Source of the DNA: Diadema setosum
Taxonomy: Eukaryota; Echinodermata; Echinoidea; Diadematoida; Diadematidae
DNA: 64,000 bases
Reading direction: 5' to 3'
Assembly: GCF_964275005.1 (NCBI RefSeq)
Contig: NC_092699.1
Span: 18,838,901 to 18,902,900, forward strand
The notes under the pieces are model-generated. The model worked only from the letters and a program-made list of their open reading frames with translations, ran no database searches and was not told where the DNA came from. The translations under genes were made by a program, and so were the position numbers. Each line of letters opens with the position of its first letter. Position 1 is the first letter of the stretch. Shown here piece after piece: positions 49,704 to 60,384 of this stretch.

Positions 49704-49864
49704 CGGTCACAGAAGACAAGAACCTAACATTTGTTTCTATCAAAGCAGAGGTACACAAAAAAAGCTGAACAACTTTATTCCTATCACTGTAATAATATAG
49801 ATAAAAGGAACATTCTGTCTAACATTCAATTAATAATGAACGAATAGGTGTCTCTATTATGACA

Positions 49865-50060
49865 TACTGTATATGCCACATATCTAGTGAGTCTAATTTT
49901 TCACAAATCAGGACTTCCAGACAATTTTGCGAGTGGTTTAAATTCGTGTTCATGGAGTACAGAAATGAATGGAGAAATGTATGCATGCATGTTGCATTCA
50001 TGTTTGGATCAGAGTGAATATATCTGCATGTTGTTAAATTTGCAAATAGCACCCGACTCA
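49865..50060. mobile_element. Decayed MITE of the ACTGTATA(T/C)GCCA family
   Basis: TACTGTATATGCCACATATC, TCTAATTTTTCACAAAT and AATAGCACCCGACT match the copy at 53537-53785 in the same order. The right end is eroded. Confidence 0.6.
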
Positions 50061-50806
50061 ATCAATCTGCATTTTATTTGAATTGATGTGAATACTCAAT
50101 GTGTAGGAGTGGCTGTAGCAAACACAAGAGGTGTAAACTCCTGTATCTTGATCCTTCAGCGTAGATTCTAAATGATAGGAAATATGTCAGGAATGTCCAT
50201 ACAATAAAATGTAACTTTTCAGTACTGCATACTACCTTACAAAAACAATCATTTTATGAAGTTTAATCAGGCTCATTTGATGTTAAAAAAAACCCAACAT
50301 CTCTGTCAGTAGGCATTTACCCATGTCAGCAACAACCTAGAGCTGACACGATTTAGATATATGCTCTACTGCATATACACTCAAGTCTGTATGAGAACAC
50401 TACGCCGTGCAATAAATATCACTGAAAGAAGAAAATGTTGTAAGACATGATACAGAATATGCTTTATAGGCACATTAGACTAGACAACGCCTTCTTTGAA
50501 TCGACATGCAAGCAAACATGACATGATTAGATTTCACCAAAAATGTTCTGAATTATTGCTTGTAAGGTGAAAGTTTGGCCTAAATCGTGGACCAGCAACC
50601 TCTGACCTCATGACCTCAAATGTCATACCTTCACCAGTGTATGGTCAGTTAACTAAACTAAATATTATAACAATACTTCAACATTCACATGTAATTTTCA
50701 AGTTTAATCATTATGACACAAAATGCATCGACTAAAAGATAATCCACATGAAGAAGAAGATATCGCTGTACGACAGAAGCATAAAATGATAAAACATACA
50801 TGTCTT

Positions 50807-50933
50807 TCATGCTGACTTGATGCACCGATAGTCTACACGTAGGTCTTTGTAAAAAGTCTCAATATGAGCTAGGCCTAAAGTGTCATGAGCATGAAGCAAT
50901 ATTTCCCCTTCAGAGTAATTCATGTCTTCATCC
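50807..50933 (-). CDS. Candidate terminal exon of an unknown gene
   Basis: On the minus strand a good acceptor (CACATTTGTTTGCAG) opens a frame coding DEDMNYSEGEILLHAHDTLG and about 20 more residues to TGA at 50807. The frame needs two bases from a preceding exon. It may be the last exon of the same gene as 52902-53197, but the phases do not join directly, so another exon would be needed between. I do not recognise the peptide and chance is possible. Confidence 0.28.
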
Positions 50934-52789
50934 CTGCAAACAAATGTGATGAGCTTACAGTGAAGACAAATGATACATGTCACCAATGACTGGAATAACA
51001 TGAAACTTTTAAACACCAAGGATGAGCGTTCGTTCTTCTTGTAAGGTTTTAATTTTATCTGCTACAGGCCCTTTAATAGTACACTTGGTGTGGAATTAAA
51101 TAATTTGGAAAACACAAAAGCAATGACTCTGCTATGAAAACAGTGTAGTAAAAACATGCTACTCACTGTACAGACTTTTAAGTGCCCTTTCCAGTTATTT
51201 CATTTGCGAACATGTACACCAACCCTTTGTGGAACATTCAATACAATCACAAACATGTTTGCACTCTAAATTAAGAAGGCATGTAGTACATTGTATATGC
51301 AGCAGGTTGATAGATGGACACTGAATAAAGTAGTCATATCTGTATTAATAACTCATGATTTGTATGAGAGCGCTACGAGTATACAGCTGTGCTTGAGGCT
51401 CCATAAACAAATCAACAGTAAAATAATGGTGCAACATACATGTAGAAAAATAAACATGCACATTCAATGCACACAGTGCAATATTGGAGTATATTTCATG
51501 TTTATTTGTGAAGTCTGTTATCAGATGGCAGACACTGTAGCAAATTTACAAATATTATATCTACTAAAAGCAGTTAAGAACACCAACATACAATACTGGC
51601 CATGTGGCATCACCACTGGGTGTATGGGGGGGGGGGGGCAATGAACTAGATTAGGTGTCTAACAATCTCATTACAAGCAAGAAAATTTTGTGGAACACAA
51701 TGATATGAGGAGCTAAGGAGCAGTTCACACGGCTTTGCGTATGCCGTCATACTGTATACACAGTTTGAGAAACTGCATCTGGAGGCCAGCAAACGTGACA
51801 GGCAAAACAAACCCACCTTACACTGAACTCACTCACTCTGATAAGCCAGTTCATAGTTAGCCCATATGCATATTTTCCAAATGATCCTTCTTTCTTCTTG
51901 GTCAGTTAGGCAATGCATTCATTTTAACAATGACATAATGCATAAAGCTTGCCTAATTTATGGAATTCATGTTCAAACAAAGAATGAACATGCATAGAGC
52001 ACGTGACCAGAACCGCAAGTCCTTTTGGAAGCATCCATTTCATTGTTTTGCACTTTATGCATTACCAAAATTTTTCTATTATTAATGCCAAATATTAGTC
52101 TTTAATGACCACTTTTAATTGGCAGTCTGATACATCAACGGTTTCAAAAAGTACTTATAGTCATCAAACAAAAAGTGGTCCTACATCTGGTGTACAATAA
52201 ACACACAAAACTACTTCCCAATTCATTTAAAAAGTTTCTTTATACTTGATGACACTATCTCCCACTGGTTAAACCGGAGTGATAAAATCAGGTTTGCTAA
52301 ATTCTTGCATGATCTCAAGCATACAGGACAAGTTGATTTCGATTTTTTTTTAAAGTTATCATGAGATAATTAATCAATAAATAATAAGCAAACCCCTCCC
52401 TCCAGATATGCTACCTTCTGCACGAATATCTTTTCAAAAATTTTGATATAAAAACCAACATAGCAACTTCCCATTCTCATATATTACATACCCTGAAAGT
52501 AGCTCGACAATGATTAAATTTCCTACTATAACTGAACTACATTCACAAATCATTATTACATGGATTTCATTGCTGCATAAAAAAAAAAAGGCTTAGAGTC
52601 TGCATGGATATGCAACACTACTTTACAGGAAAACACATTGAAGCATATCAATAGAATGTAACACAGTTCAGCTAAGCTCCCAGAACTACCATATACTTTA
52701 CGCAGAGAAAAATGAAAACAACTGTCCAAAACTGAAAATTAAAACAAAAGACAAAACCAAAATCCAGCGGAGAGAAATGTGCGAAATAC

Positions 52790-52823
<34 letters not shown>

Positions 52824-52901
52824 TGAAATGAGGCTTCGTTCGGTCCCATCCAGCTCCAGATTGTCGGTCAAGTCTACGTAGTCAATACTTGCTGGTCACT
52901 A

Positions 52902-53197
52902 TCAGGTTCTTTGGCTCCCAGATTCCTACAGAAATGAGGTCACATCACTAAAGCAACATCGTCGCACAGTGCTGTCTGTCTTTTCCTCCACAAGAAAATT
53001 ATGGGGGGAAATAAAGAAAAATGAAGAATGTCCACTCACATGAGTCTTTAAAGAACACTGAAAAGTACCCACAGGGAGAGGAGGCAGTCCTGCTTTTATC
53101 CAACAAAGCAGCTTTTCGTCTTGTATAGCGACTGTTGCTATGGGAGACATCCAGACATCGCTCTTCAGTACTTGGACTCCCTGTTGAGTCAGGTCCT
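52902..53197 (-). CDS. Candidate two-exon piece of an unknown gene downstream of NECAP
   Basis: Minus strand. The exon 53040-53197 has a strong acceptor (CCTTGCAACCTGCACAG) and a consensus donor (GTGAGT). It codes 52 residues including SDVWMSPIATVAIQDEKLLC followed by WIKAGLPPLPVGTFQCSL, with clear protein character and no stop. The next possible exon, after TCATTTCTGTAG, starts at 52925 and in the same phase ends after seven residues (ESGSQRT) at 52902. The gap to the NECAP end is about 1.2 kb and holds a MITE, so any upstream exons are not visible, unless this is an alternative 3' exon of NECAP. I do not recognise a family. Confidence 0.4.
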
Positions 53198-53536
53198 CTG
53201 TGCAGGTTGCAAGGACAGTCAGAGAAGTGGAAACAAAGTCAGAATTTAACCACACATTCACCTACACTTAGCCCAGCAAACAGACAAAGTTCTATATGTA
53301 TGTATGTTTAACTATCACACGAAAAAAACATTACATTAGAGAAAGATAGTCCCACACATGCTAAAATTTTGTATAAATACACCTGATCGTAATAAATGGC
53401 ACACTATCTGTAGTCATGTTCACAGTTTGAATTGTCCAATTATCTATGAAATAATATGGCTGATGAGCATCATTCTATACCCATTTTTTGACTAATATAG
53501 AGCAAACTGCAATTTTAAGTTACTAATTTCTGCAGT

Positions 53537-53785
53537 TACTGTATACGCCATATATTTCGCGAGTCTAAATTTTCGCAAATTGGGAATGCCAGACGATTTT
53601 GTGAGTGGTTAAATTCGCAATTGTGGAGTCCTGTCAAAGCTGACCGAAGAAGTGTACACACGTACGTCACATTCACATCGAGATCAGAGGAAATATTTTC
53701 GCGTGTCTTTAATTTCGTGAATAGCACCCGACTTGCGAAATTCACAAAAAATAAAAACCTTACTAAATATTCGGCATATACAGCA
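53537..53785. mobile_element. MITE with ACTGTATACGCCA ends, about 249 bp
   Basis: TACTGTATACGCCATATATT pairs with the right end, whose complement reads TGCTGTATATGCCGAATATT. Inside are TTCGCGAG, TTCGCAAA and ATTTCGTGAA words, giving the same style as the 213-bp family but different ends. A decayed copy is at 49865-50060. Confidence 0.75.
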
Positions 53786-54261
53786 AGTGAAACAGCTCGT
53801 CACGTTTAACAACAATTCCATTTATTACACTGCCTTGATGCTGCATCAATACATAACACAGAAATTTCCCTTTACAGCAGCTAGAAGCATCTCATTGACA
53901 ACTAACAAACTTACACATCCCGAAAAGGAAGCACTTCAATTTCAACATAAGGTTTGATCAGACAATGATTTTTTTGATTTGTTATTTTTTTTTGTTGCAT
54001 AACTGTGTTTTCATCAAGATTTGGAAGGATTACATCATGGGGCTAATATCTTTACAGATCCTTCTCAGAACCTGAGCTTAAGAGGTCTAGAAATATAGCT
54101 TTAGCTTTATGTTGTTAATTCAGCTGTAATATCATTTCTTCCCACTTTCTCTATTCTTCTTTTTTTTTGGGGGGGGGGGGGGGAGGAGAGAATCAATAAT
54201 AAACTTTAGCCTGTCAGTTGAATTATTTCTACTACCACAAGTTCAGAAAAGACAAATAATT

Positions 54262-54267
54262 TTTATT
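54262..54267 (-). terminator. Possible polyadenylation signal of NECAP
   Basis: TTTATT on the plus strand is AATAAA on the minus strand, about 100 bases after the NECAP stop codon. Other AATAAA-like words further on could be used instead. Confidence 0.4.
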
Positions 54268-54367
54268 GTTTCTACTAACGCACATTTATAATGGGGAAAA
54301 AAAAAAGATTTTGCATGTCATACCATATCAATCACATGTACTTGGTCACTACACAGATATAGTTGGT

Positions 54368-57300
54368 TTAGAACTGGACCCATCCACCACCATCTGCAGA
54401 CCTGGAGCAGAGAGCAGAGAGAGAGAGAGATGGAGAAAATAAAAACAGTTAATAGACAAATAACAAAATAAAATAATAAGTACGGACATCCACCCCTCTA
54501 GGACAGTTATAAGTGTTTCAGGCATTCAGTAGATCGTGGACTAAAGTGACATGAAATGGCATCCACTTACAAATTTTATTAAAGAGAAATACGCATCAGT
54601 GCACAGTTACACTTTATCTCTACGTACTCGGTATTGGGTCTATGGAATACTGTAATAGTGGATATTTTTGCGCGACTAATTTTTCGCGCTTGGCCGTGTC
54701 CAAAGACTTTCGCATGTTTTTAATTTTGCGGAATCAAGACATGAAGTACTGGAACATATGGCATGCAAAAATATTCGCCTGCTTTTATTTTTGCGCTTGT
54801 TTAACGTTGCGCGAAATGCGCGAAAATCTCAACACCGCGAAAATTTCCACTTTTACAGTAGTCCTAATATTGTTGAGATTTCCTGACTTGTGTGCAAATA
54901 AGCAGCCTTTATCTTGGGAATATCAAATGTGGCATTTTTGCATACCTTGAGCTGTGTCACAAATACATTTGTGTTTTTTTCTTTAATTGAAACGGGTGAC
55001 ATAACATTAAAAATCAAACAATAAAAGCTCTAAATATATCATCATAGGACAGTTATAAACAGGTAACACAGTCAGATAAGATGTTTACCGACATCTTATG
55101 GTAATCACTTCCCTTTCACTTGATGATGCTGTATCAGCTCTCTTTTGCTTTTGATGCCTTTCATCTACTCAGAGCAAAATTTTTGAGGGAGAAAATTCCC
55201 CTTCCACATTTGAGGCTTGGATGCCGTCTGGTGCATCTGCAATTGAGTTTCCCATTCTTACTGTGAAATGAGTTCTAATCCAATCTTATGACTTGAGAGA
55301 AGGGAACAACTTTCTGAGCTTACTGCTGTGCGCTTGTGAACTCGCCCCACTCTGATCCGGCTGTGTTTGTGCGTTGTTGCTGCTGGGCAGCTGGGGGTGG
55401 GGCGCTGAAGCCACCTAATAAATTTGCTCCTTGCTGCTGGCCCTGGGAAGCACCGAATCCTGCTGGGAGATTAAAAGGAAAAAGTCTGGTAACAATCGAA
55501 AGACAACATAGGAAGCAATATGTAGGGCCCACTAACAGGCCTATGGTCTTGCCAATTGGAATACTTCACTCTACTTACTGCTCACTGAACACATCACAAA
55601 CATACAGGTATGATGAATGTACACCACCTTTATGCCCTGAAAACAATTCCTTGGCTGCTCTCTTGGGCTTGGTTAAGATGAATCTATGCAATATGCATGC
55701 ATTCTACATAACTATGTACACATGTACTGGTACAGGGCCCCGTTGCAAGAAAGTTGCAATCAATTGCAAATAATTGCTAGTTTTGAAACAACCATTCTGA
55801 TTGGCTCAGGGTCTGCCCTATTAAGAAGACATGCATGCAACAATGATTTTGATTGGCCAGTGACAATCAGTTGCAAGTTGCGTTTAAACGCAAAGTTTCT
55901 AGCAACAGGGCCCAGGTCTGCCAACATTCCCACATCCAAATCAGGGAGATTCCACACAGCAATCAGGGAGATATCTGTGTTACATGCATTTCAATGGACG
56001 GAAATAATTCCCAAATCAGGGAGATTTTGATATTCTCTTATTCAGACATGAACAGATTTTGACATTTCAGGGAGACTCCTGCAGAATCAGGAAGACTTGG
56101 CAGCTCTGACTGGTATATGCCTGGGCAAAACGAAAGGAAGTGTACCTACTGAAAGAGCTGGCAAATTTGCTGCAAAACCCATTCCTCAAGAGGTGTGTAT
56201 TCATTGTACACTGTAATTACTGCAATTACCATAGCAATCACTCTAGATTGATTGCTGGTCGTAAAACTGCATGAAAAAAAGCAATCTTTGCAATTTGTCA
56301 TTGATGTAGAGTGCATCATGTAATGGGGATCTGTACCTCTGAATGGACAGCTCTAATATTGCTTTCACACATGCTACTGCCTGACCTTACAAAATGATAC
56401 TGTATATTGCTTAAAGCAATAAAGCATTTTAACTACACAAGTCAAAGTCAGGTACGACATTGCTCTGGCCAGGGTAATGGGCTACCAGTGTCCTCTGAAA
56501 ATAAGTCAGCTGGTTCCACAATTCTATTTGTGTCATCACAGTCTATCATCATCAAATGACACAAGAAAAGCTTGACAAGCAACACTATATAGATGATGAC
56601 TGGCGGGGAAGGGAACATACCGAATGTTCCACCTAAAGGGTTTGAAATGCTATTGAGGGACTTATAGCCTCCCGAAATAGCATTTCAAACCCTGAGGGTG
56701 GAACGTTTATATGTTCCCGACAACAAAAGTCATCATCTGTTATATTATATGGGTTAGTCAAATACCATCATTATCGATTGATTTCACGCTCTGAAAGTGG
56801 CGCATTAAATCGTACACCGTACCTTATTGATATCATGATACGCTTAGCGTAAAGGTCCAGCACACGCACAACGCACTTGATCGTGCTAGCTCGGGTAGAG
56901 CCAAATTCACTGTGCACGTGGGTATTTGTTACGTGAAAATGTTTTCCCATGGGAGAACATAACAAGAATGTTCGCCCATGGGCAAACATAACGAATGTAC
57001 CTGTAACATGTATTTGTTACGTGAAAATGTTTTCCCATGGGAGAACATAACAAGAATGTTCGCCCATGGGCAAACATAACGAATGTACCTCCATCACGTG
57101 ACTGTGTTTAGCCAATCACTAACCGGTATTTGACTAACCCATTTAATATTATAAATTATATATCTCACTTGATGAATACTTGCTTGCGTTAGTTACATTG
57201 CTCTCACAGTGTGAGAGCTACCTGTATTGTAGGCATACGTGGCCACTACCTACACGTACGCACAACGCAATCACCGTGCTGATGATCACGATGTGTGAAC

Positions 57301-60300
57301 TGGCTACTAGCACGATCTCTATTGACCAAATCACATTCATTTTACTTTTGTTCAGTAAATAAAACAGAAAGAGACTGCTTTTATTCAGGGTATGGTTGAT
57401 ATTAGTCGTCCCTCATGATCTCAACTCTACGCTATGACTCTTGGAGCAAGCTCCTAGGGTCTTAGCATGGAGTTGAGATTCCTCTGGCAACTAATATCAA
57501 CCACACCCCAAAAAGCAGTTTACATCTGTATACTATGGAACGTCTCTACTCTGGTACAGTAGTAGCTCCAGGTGTATCTTACTGGCAGATGAATCATTAT
57601 AAAATATTGTGGCCAGAGGGTCTGAGAGAGAGAGAGAATGTCTGCTCACCTGGTACGTTATTACTGGACTGAGGCTGTACTGGTTGTGATGGTTGGGCTG
57701 CTGCTCTGCTGGGAGGAGGAATGACTGGTACCCTTGCCCCTGCCCCTGCCGCTGCCCCTGGGGGTGGTGGTAGTAAGACAGGTGTGCCTCCAACTCCACC
57801 CCCAGATGGCTTTGGTCTTGATTTGACAGGCTTGTTCTGTTCCATACAGGGGACATGGAATGAAAGCCGACATGAAATATGTCTATCACTTGAATGTGGA
57901 GTATAAACTCGTTGAGGAAGAGTCTCAAGTATACTCGGGCAGGGGTCTATGGGAAATGCGTGTTGTAGCAAAATCAGTCTGTCTCAACGAGTTAAGGCTT
58001 CATACCTAATGTGCGGTCTACCATGCATCAACATTAACAATGGGCTGAAAAATGGTAACTTTGCAAAATCAGTTTGTCCTAACTGGGTGAAATTATCTCC
58101 CACTTCGAATACATGCATAGACATTAGTAAATCCTAAAGGTCTTGTTTACCTTTGGGAGCAGTGACTTAAAAAATGTTCAAGATGTCACTTTTGATGCAT
58201 ATGTGTAGGTCAGTTGTATCACAAAACATCCTACCATATAAAATGTTTGCAATAAAGCCTAAAATCTAAGGAGATATCACTATTTTTCTCATTAAACCCT
58301 AACTGTAGACGGTTTAGTCTGTAAACATTTCTATTGTTTTGTTCACATTTTGTACATTTAACAGTACTGTAAAAGTGGATATTTTCGCGCGACTAATTTT
58401 TCGCGCTAGGCCGGGTCAGAAGAGTTTTGCGTGTTTTTAATTTCGTGGAATCAAGACATCACGCACAGGAACGTATGGCAAGCAAAAATATTCGCGTGTT
58501 TTTATTTTTGCGCTAGTTTCTGGTTGCGCGAAATGCGTGAAAATTTCAACACCGCGAAAATTTCCACTTTTACAGTACTTCAGATTACAATGGTTCAAAT
58601 TTTTACATTGGTTGTTTCTATCCCTAACTCACATTTTAGAACTACTTTGGAGCACTAATGCTGGATTTTTGTTTCATCTACAAATGGTAAATTATGCCTT
58701 TAAGATATAACACACAGCAGCTAACCCATTCTAGTTATCAACAGCTTGTGTACTTACTCCAATGTTGATTGTGATGGTTTGACCTTCTTTGAAGCCAAGA
58801 TCCAGCTTTGGTCCTGGGTTTTTGGCAGCATCCTGCTCTTCTTTCTCTAACTCTTTCTGCTGTTTCAGTAATCTGTGTACAATACAGACAGGAAAACAAA
58901 GAAAATTTGGACATGAAGAACATGCAAATATGTACACCATACATTCATAATCAAAACAAAGGCATTAAGATAAAATTACTCTTTAACAGTAGGCTTGCTC
59001 TTTCCTTCAAGAATATAACAATTTATGAAAACAGGTATTTGAAACACATTTTGATGCATGCTGTACCAATTCCTTTTTTCTCTCTCTAATTCCAAACTTT
59101 GAGTTACAAAGGCTTGTATGGGATAAAGCACTGGCAATAAAGCTTCAATTCAGATTGACATCACAAATGAAGGCTCAACTATTCCTTTAGTATTTGGGAC
59201 TAACAGACACAAAGATGCAATGTACTCACTTGAAATGGTCTTGAAGGGCTACATTGAAGTCAAAGGAATCCCCGCGATCTTGGAAACCAATACCGATGAA
59301 AGCTTTGCGACCTTTGTGTGGGAAGCACAGAAATAAGAATGTTGTGAATCATCTGTACTAATGGAGAAGAGATATGTCTTCAGAATGTGAACAAAAAGCT
59401 TCTCATACATTTTGTCAGTTATCTAAGTTTGACCAAACAAATATCATCTTGTGAGTTCATCAAATATGATAAAAGGGATACACACAATAATCATACTAAA
59501 AGGAAAGACAGGCAGGGGTTGATTTACAAACCATAATCTTGAGAGATCTAATGGTAATGACTTAGTAACAATATGAGTCTTCAAACAAAAACATATCATT
59601 GAAATGAACATGGGATTGTCAAAAGTATTTAGTCTGCTAGAATATCCAAGGATCATACCATGGCCACTAATTTATACTTCTGAATTACAATTCCTTTACA
59701 TTTTTTTTTTTTTTTTTGCATGCAGTCATGTTTATCTGGCATGTATTCCTTGCACTTTAAAAAAACAAAGTAACTCACCAGAATCATCTTGTATTCTAAT
59801 CACAAAGTATCGGCTTGAGTCCAGAACTGCTTCCACCTCAATTCCAGGATATGACTCAATGGGAGCTTGAGCGAACAACTCCCCTGTCACAAAGGAAGGA
59901 GACATTTACTCCCATAAGTGAGGATATTTTGACTGTCAAAATCAGCAGGATGACGTAAAAGAGAAATTCACATTTCCTTGATGCTTATGTGAGAGATTAC
60001 ATTTGGATTGATTAAATTCTGTGATGTGTCAGGTGCTGAGATTTGCAAACTTGTTGAAAGTGGGACCCTAGTACAAAAGCTGTAGGACAACCCTACACAA
60101 TAAAAACTAACACAGTATCAGCACTTTCATGAATCAGCTAATACATCTCCCTTTAGATAAAATAGGAGATTCAACTGATCATACACTTACATACTGCATA
60201 GACAAGGCAGTGTCATTCTGCATGTACCTGGCATCAATATTGGAATGCTGTTCTGCAGCCCTACCACTCATAAACTAGAAACTAACCTGCTTTGTCTTCA

Positions 60301-60384
60301 AGTTTGATAAACACATTGTTTCCTTTTGTCACGATCCGCAGCCTTCCTGTCCAGTCTGGAGCATCTAACTTCCAGTCTGCTGCT
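54368..60384 (-). CDS. necap: NECAP endocytosis factor (AP-2/clathrin accessory), 5' end outside
   Basis: Seven coding exons on the minus strand: 60287-60384, 59779-59883, 59230-59311, 58758-58872, 57650-57836, 55324-55459 and 54368-54401. All splice borders and phases agree, giving 251 residues. The first about 30 residues (in relatives MAAELEYESV...) are missing and should lie beyond 64000. The PHear domain is seen as [64 protein letters not shown] and [14 protein letters not shown] Pro/Ala/Gln-rich linker with a PPPPG run follows. The tail has two WxxF motifs, SEWGEF and a terminal GWVQF. NECAPs bind the AP-2 alpha ear through WVQF and control AP-2 recruitment at clathrin-coated pits. The 11-codon last exon is separated by 0.9 kb. 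Vertebrates have NECAP1 and NECAP2; here it should be the single pre-duplication gene, which I infer. Confidence 0.96.
54648..54860. mobile_element. 213-bp MITE with TTTCGCGC motifs, copy 2
   Basis: TACTGTAATAGTGGATATTT on the left and CCACTTTTACAGTA on the right. It lies in the last NECAP intron. It has more changes than copies 1 and 3 (TTTTTGCGCG for TTTTCGCGCG), so it is older. Confidence 0.85.
55735..55913. mobile_element. MITE with GGGCCC(C)GTTGCAAGAAA ends
   Basis: GGGCCCCGTTGCAAGAAA on the left pairs with TTTCTAGCAACAGGGCCC on the right. Pairing continues through TTGCAATCAATTGCAA and TTGCAAGTTGCGTTT. The element is about 179 bp and sits in the NECAP intron upstream of the exon at 55324-55459. 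Confidence 0.75.
55917..56108. mobile_element. MITE with repeated AATCAGGGAGA words
   Basis: TCTGCCAACATTC on the left and GACTTGGCAGCTCTGACTG on the right are imperfect inverted ends; the complement CAGAGCTGCCAA is hAT-like. The word TCAGGGAGA occurs five times between. It directly follows the previous element. Confidence 0.55.
56590..56739. repeat. Nested hairpin, about 150 bp
   Basis: Outer arms AGATGATGAC and GTCATCATCT, then GGGAACATAC against ATATGTTCCC, then GTTCCACC against GGTGGAAC, then GGGTTTGAAATGCTATT against AATAGCATTTCAAACCC, around a loop with GAGGGACTTATAGCCTCC. The successive pairing allows a long cruciform. It ends where the next TIR element begins. Confidence 0.75.
56740..57154. 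mobile_element. TIR element of about 415 bp with a duplicated interior
   Basis: TATATGGGTTAGTCAAATACC on the left and GGTATTTGACTAACCCATTT on the right are inverted ends. The interior holds an 88-bp tandem duplication (see 56923-57098). No coding capacity. It is in a NECAP intron. Confidence 0.75.
56923..57098. repeat. 88-bp tandem duplication with two CCATGG palindromes per unit
   Basis: The copies start at 56923 and 57011 with TATTTGTTACGTGAAAATG. Each contains TTTTCCCATGGGAGAACAT and TTCGCCCATGGGCAAACAT, which are related palindromic words. The copies are identical until about 57088, so the duplication is recent compared with the element itself. Confidence 0.9.
57374..57519. mobile_element. 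146-bp foldback MITE
   Basis: ACTGCTTTTATTCAGGG and GGTTGATATTAGT on the left pair with ACTAATATCAACC and CCCCAAAAAGCAGT on the right, and ATCTCAACTC with GAGTTGAGAT further in. It lies about 130 bases from the NECAP exon at 57650-57836, on its 3' side. Confidence 0.75.
57905..57997. mobile_element. 93-bp mini-element, copy 1
   Basis: AAACTCGTTGAGG and TCTCAACGAGTT form the ends; GGGAAATGCGTGTTGTAGCA is the conserved core. The copy at 60589-60682 is in the opposite orientation. Confidence 0.75.
58365..58577. mobile_element. 213-bp MITE with TTTCGCGC motifs, copy 3
   Basis: TACTGTAAAAGTGGATATTT on the left and TCCACTTTTACAGTA on the right, nearly perfect ends. Two exact TTTCGCGC words occur close to the left end. 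It lies in the NECAP intron before the exon at 57650-57836. Confidence 0.88.

Larger units (their letters stand above)
46997..50806. other. Intergenic DNA with MITEs and no firm gene
   Basis: Between the MSP130 3' end and the weak exon-like pieces downstream of NECAP. The MITEs at 47708-47905, 49338-49703 and 49865-50060 and the weak open frame near 48700 are listed separately. Much of the rest could be 3' untranslated sequence of a minus-strand gene, which the sequence alone cannot show. Confidence 0.4.
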
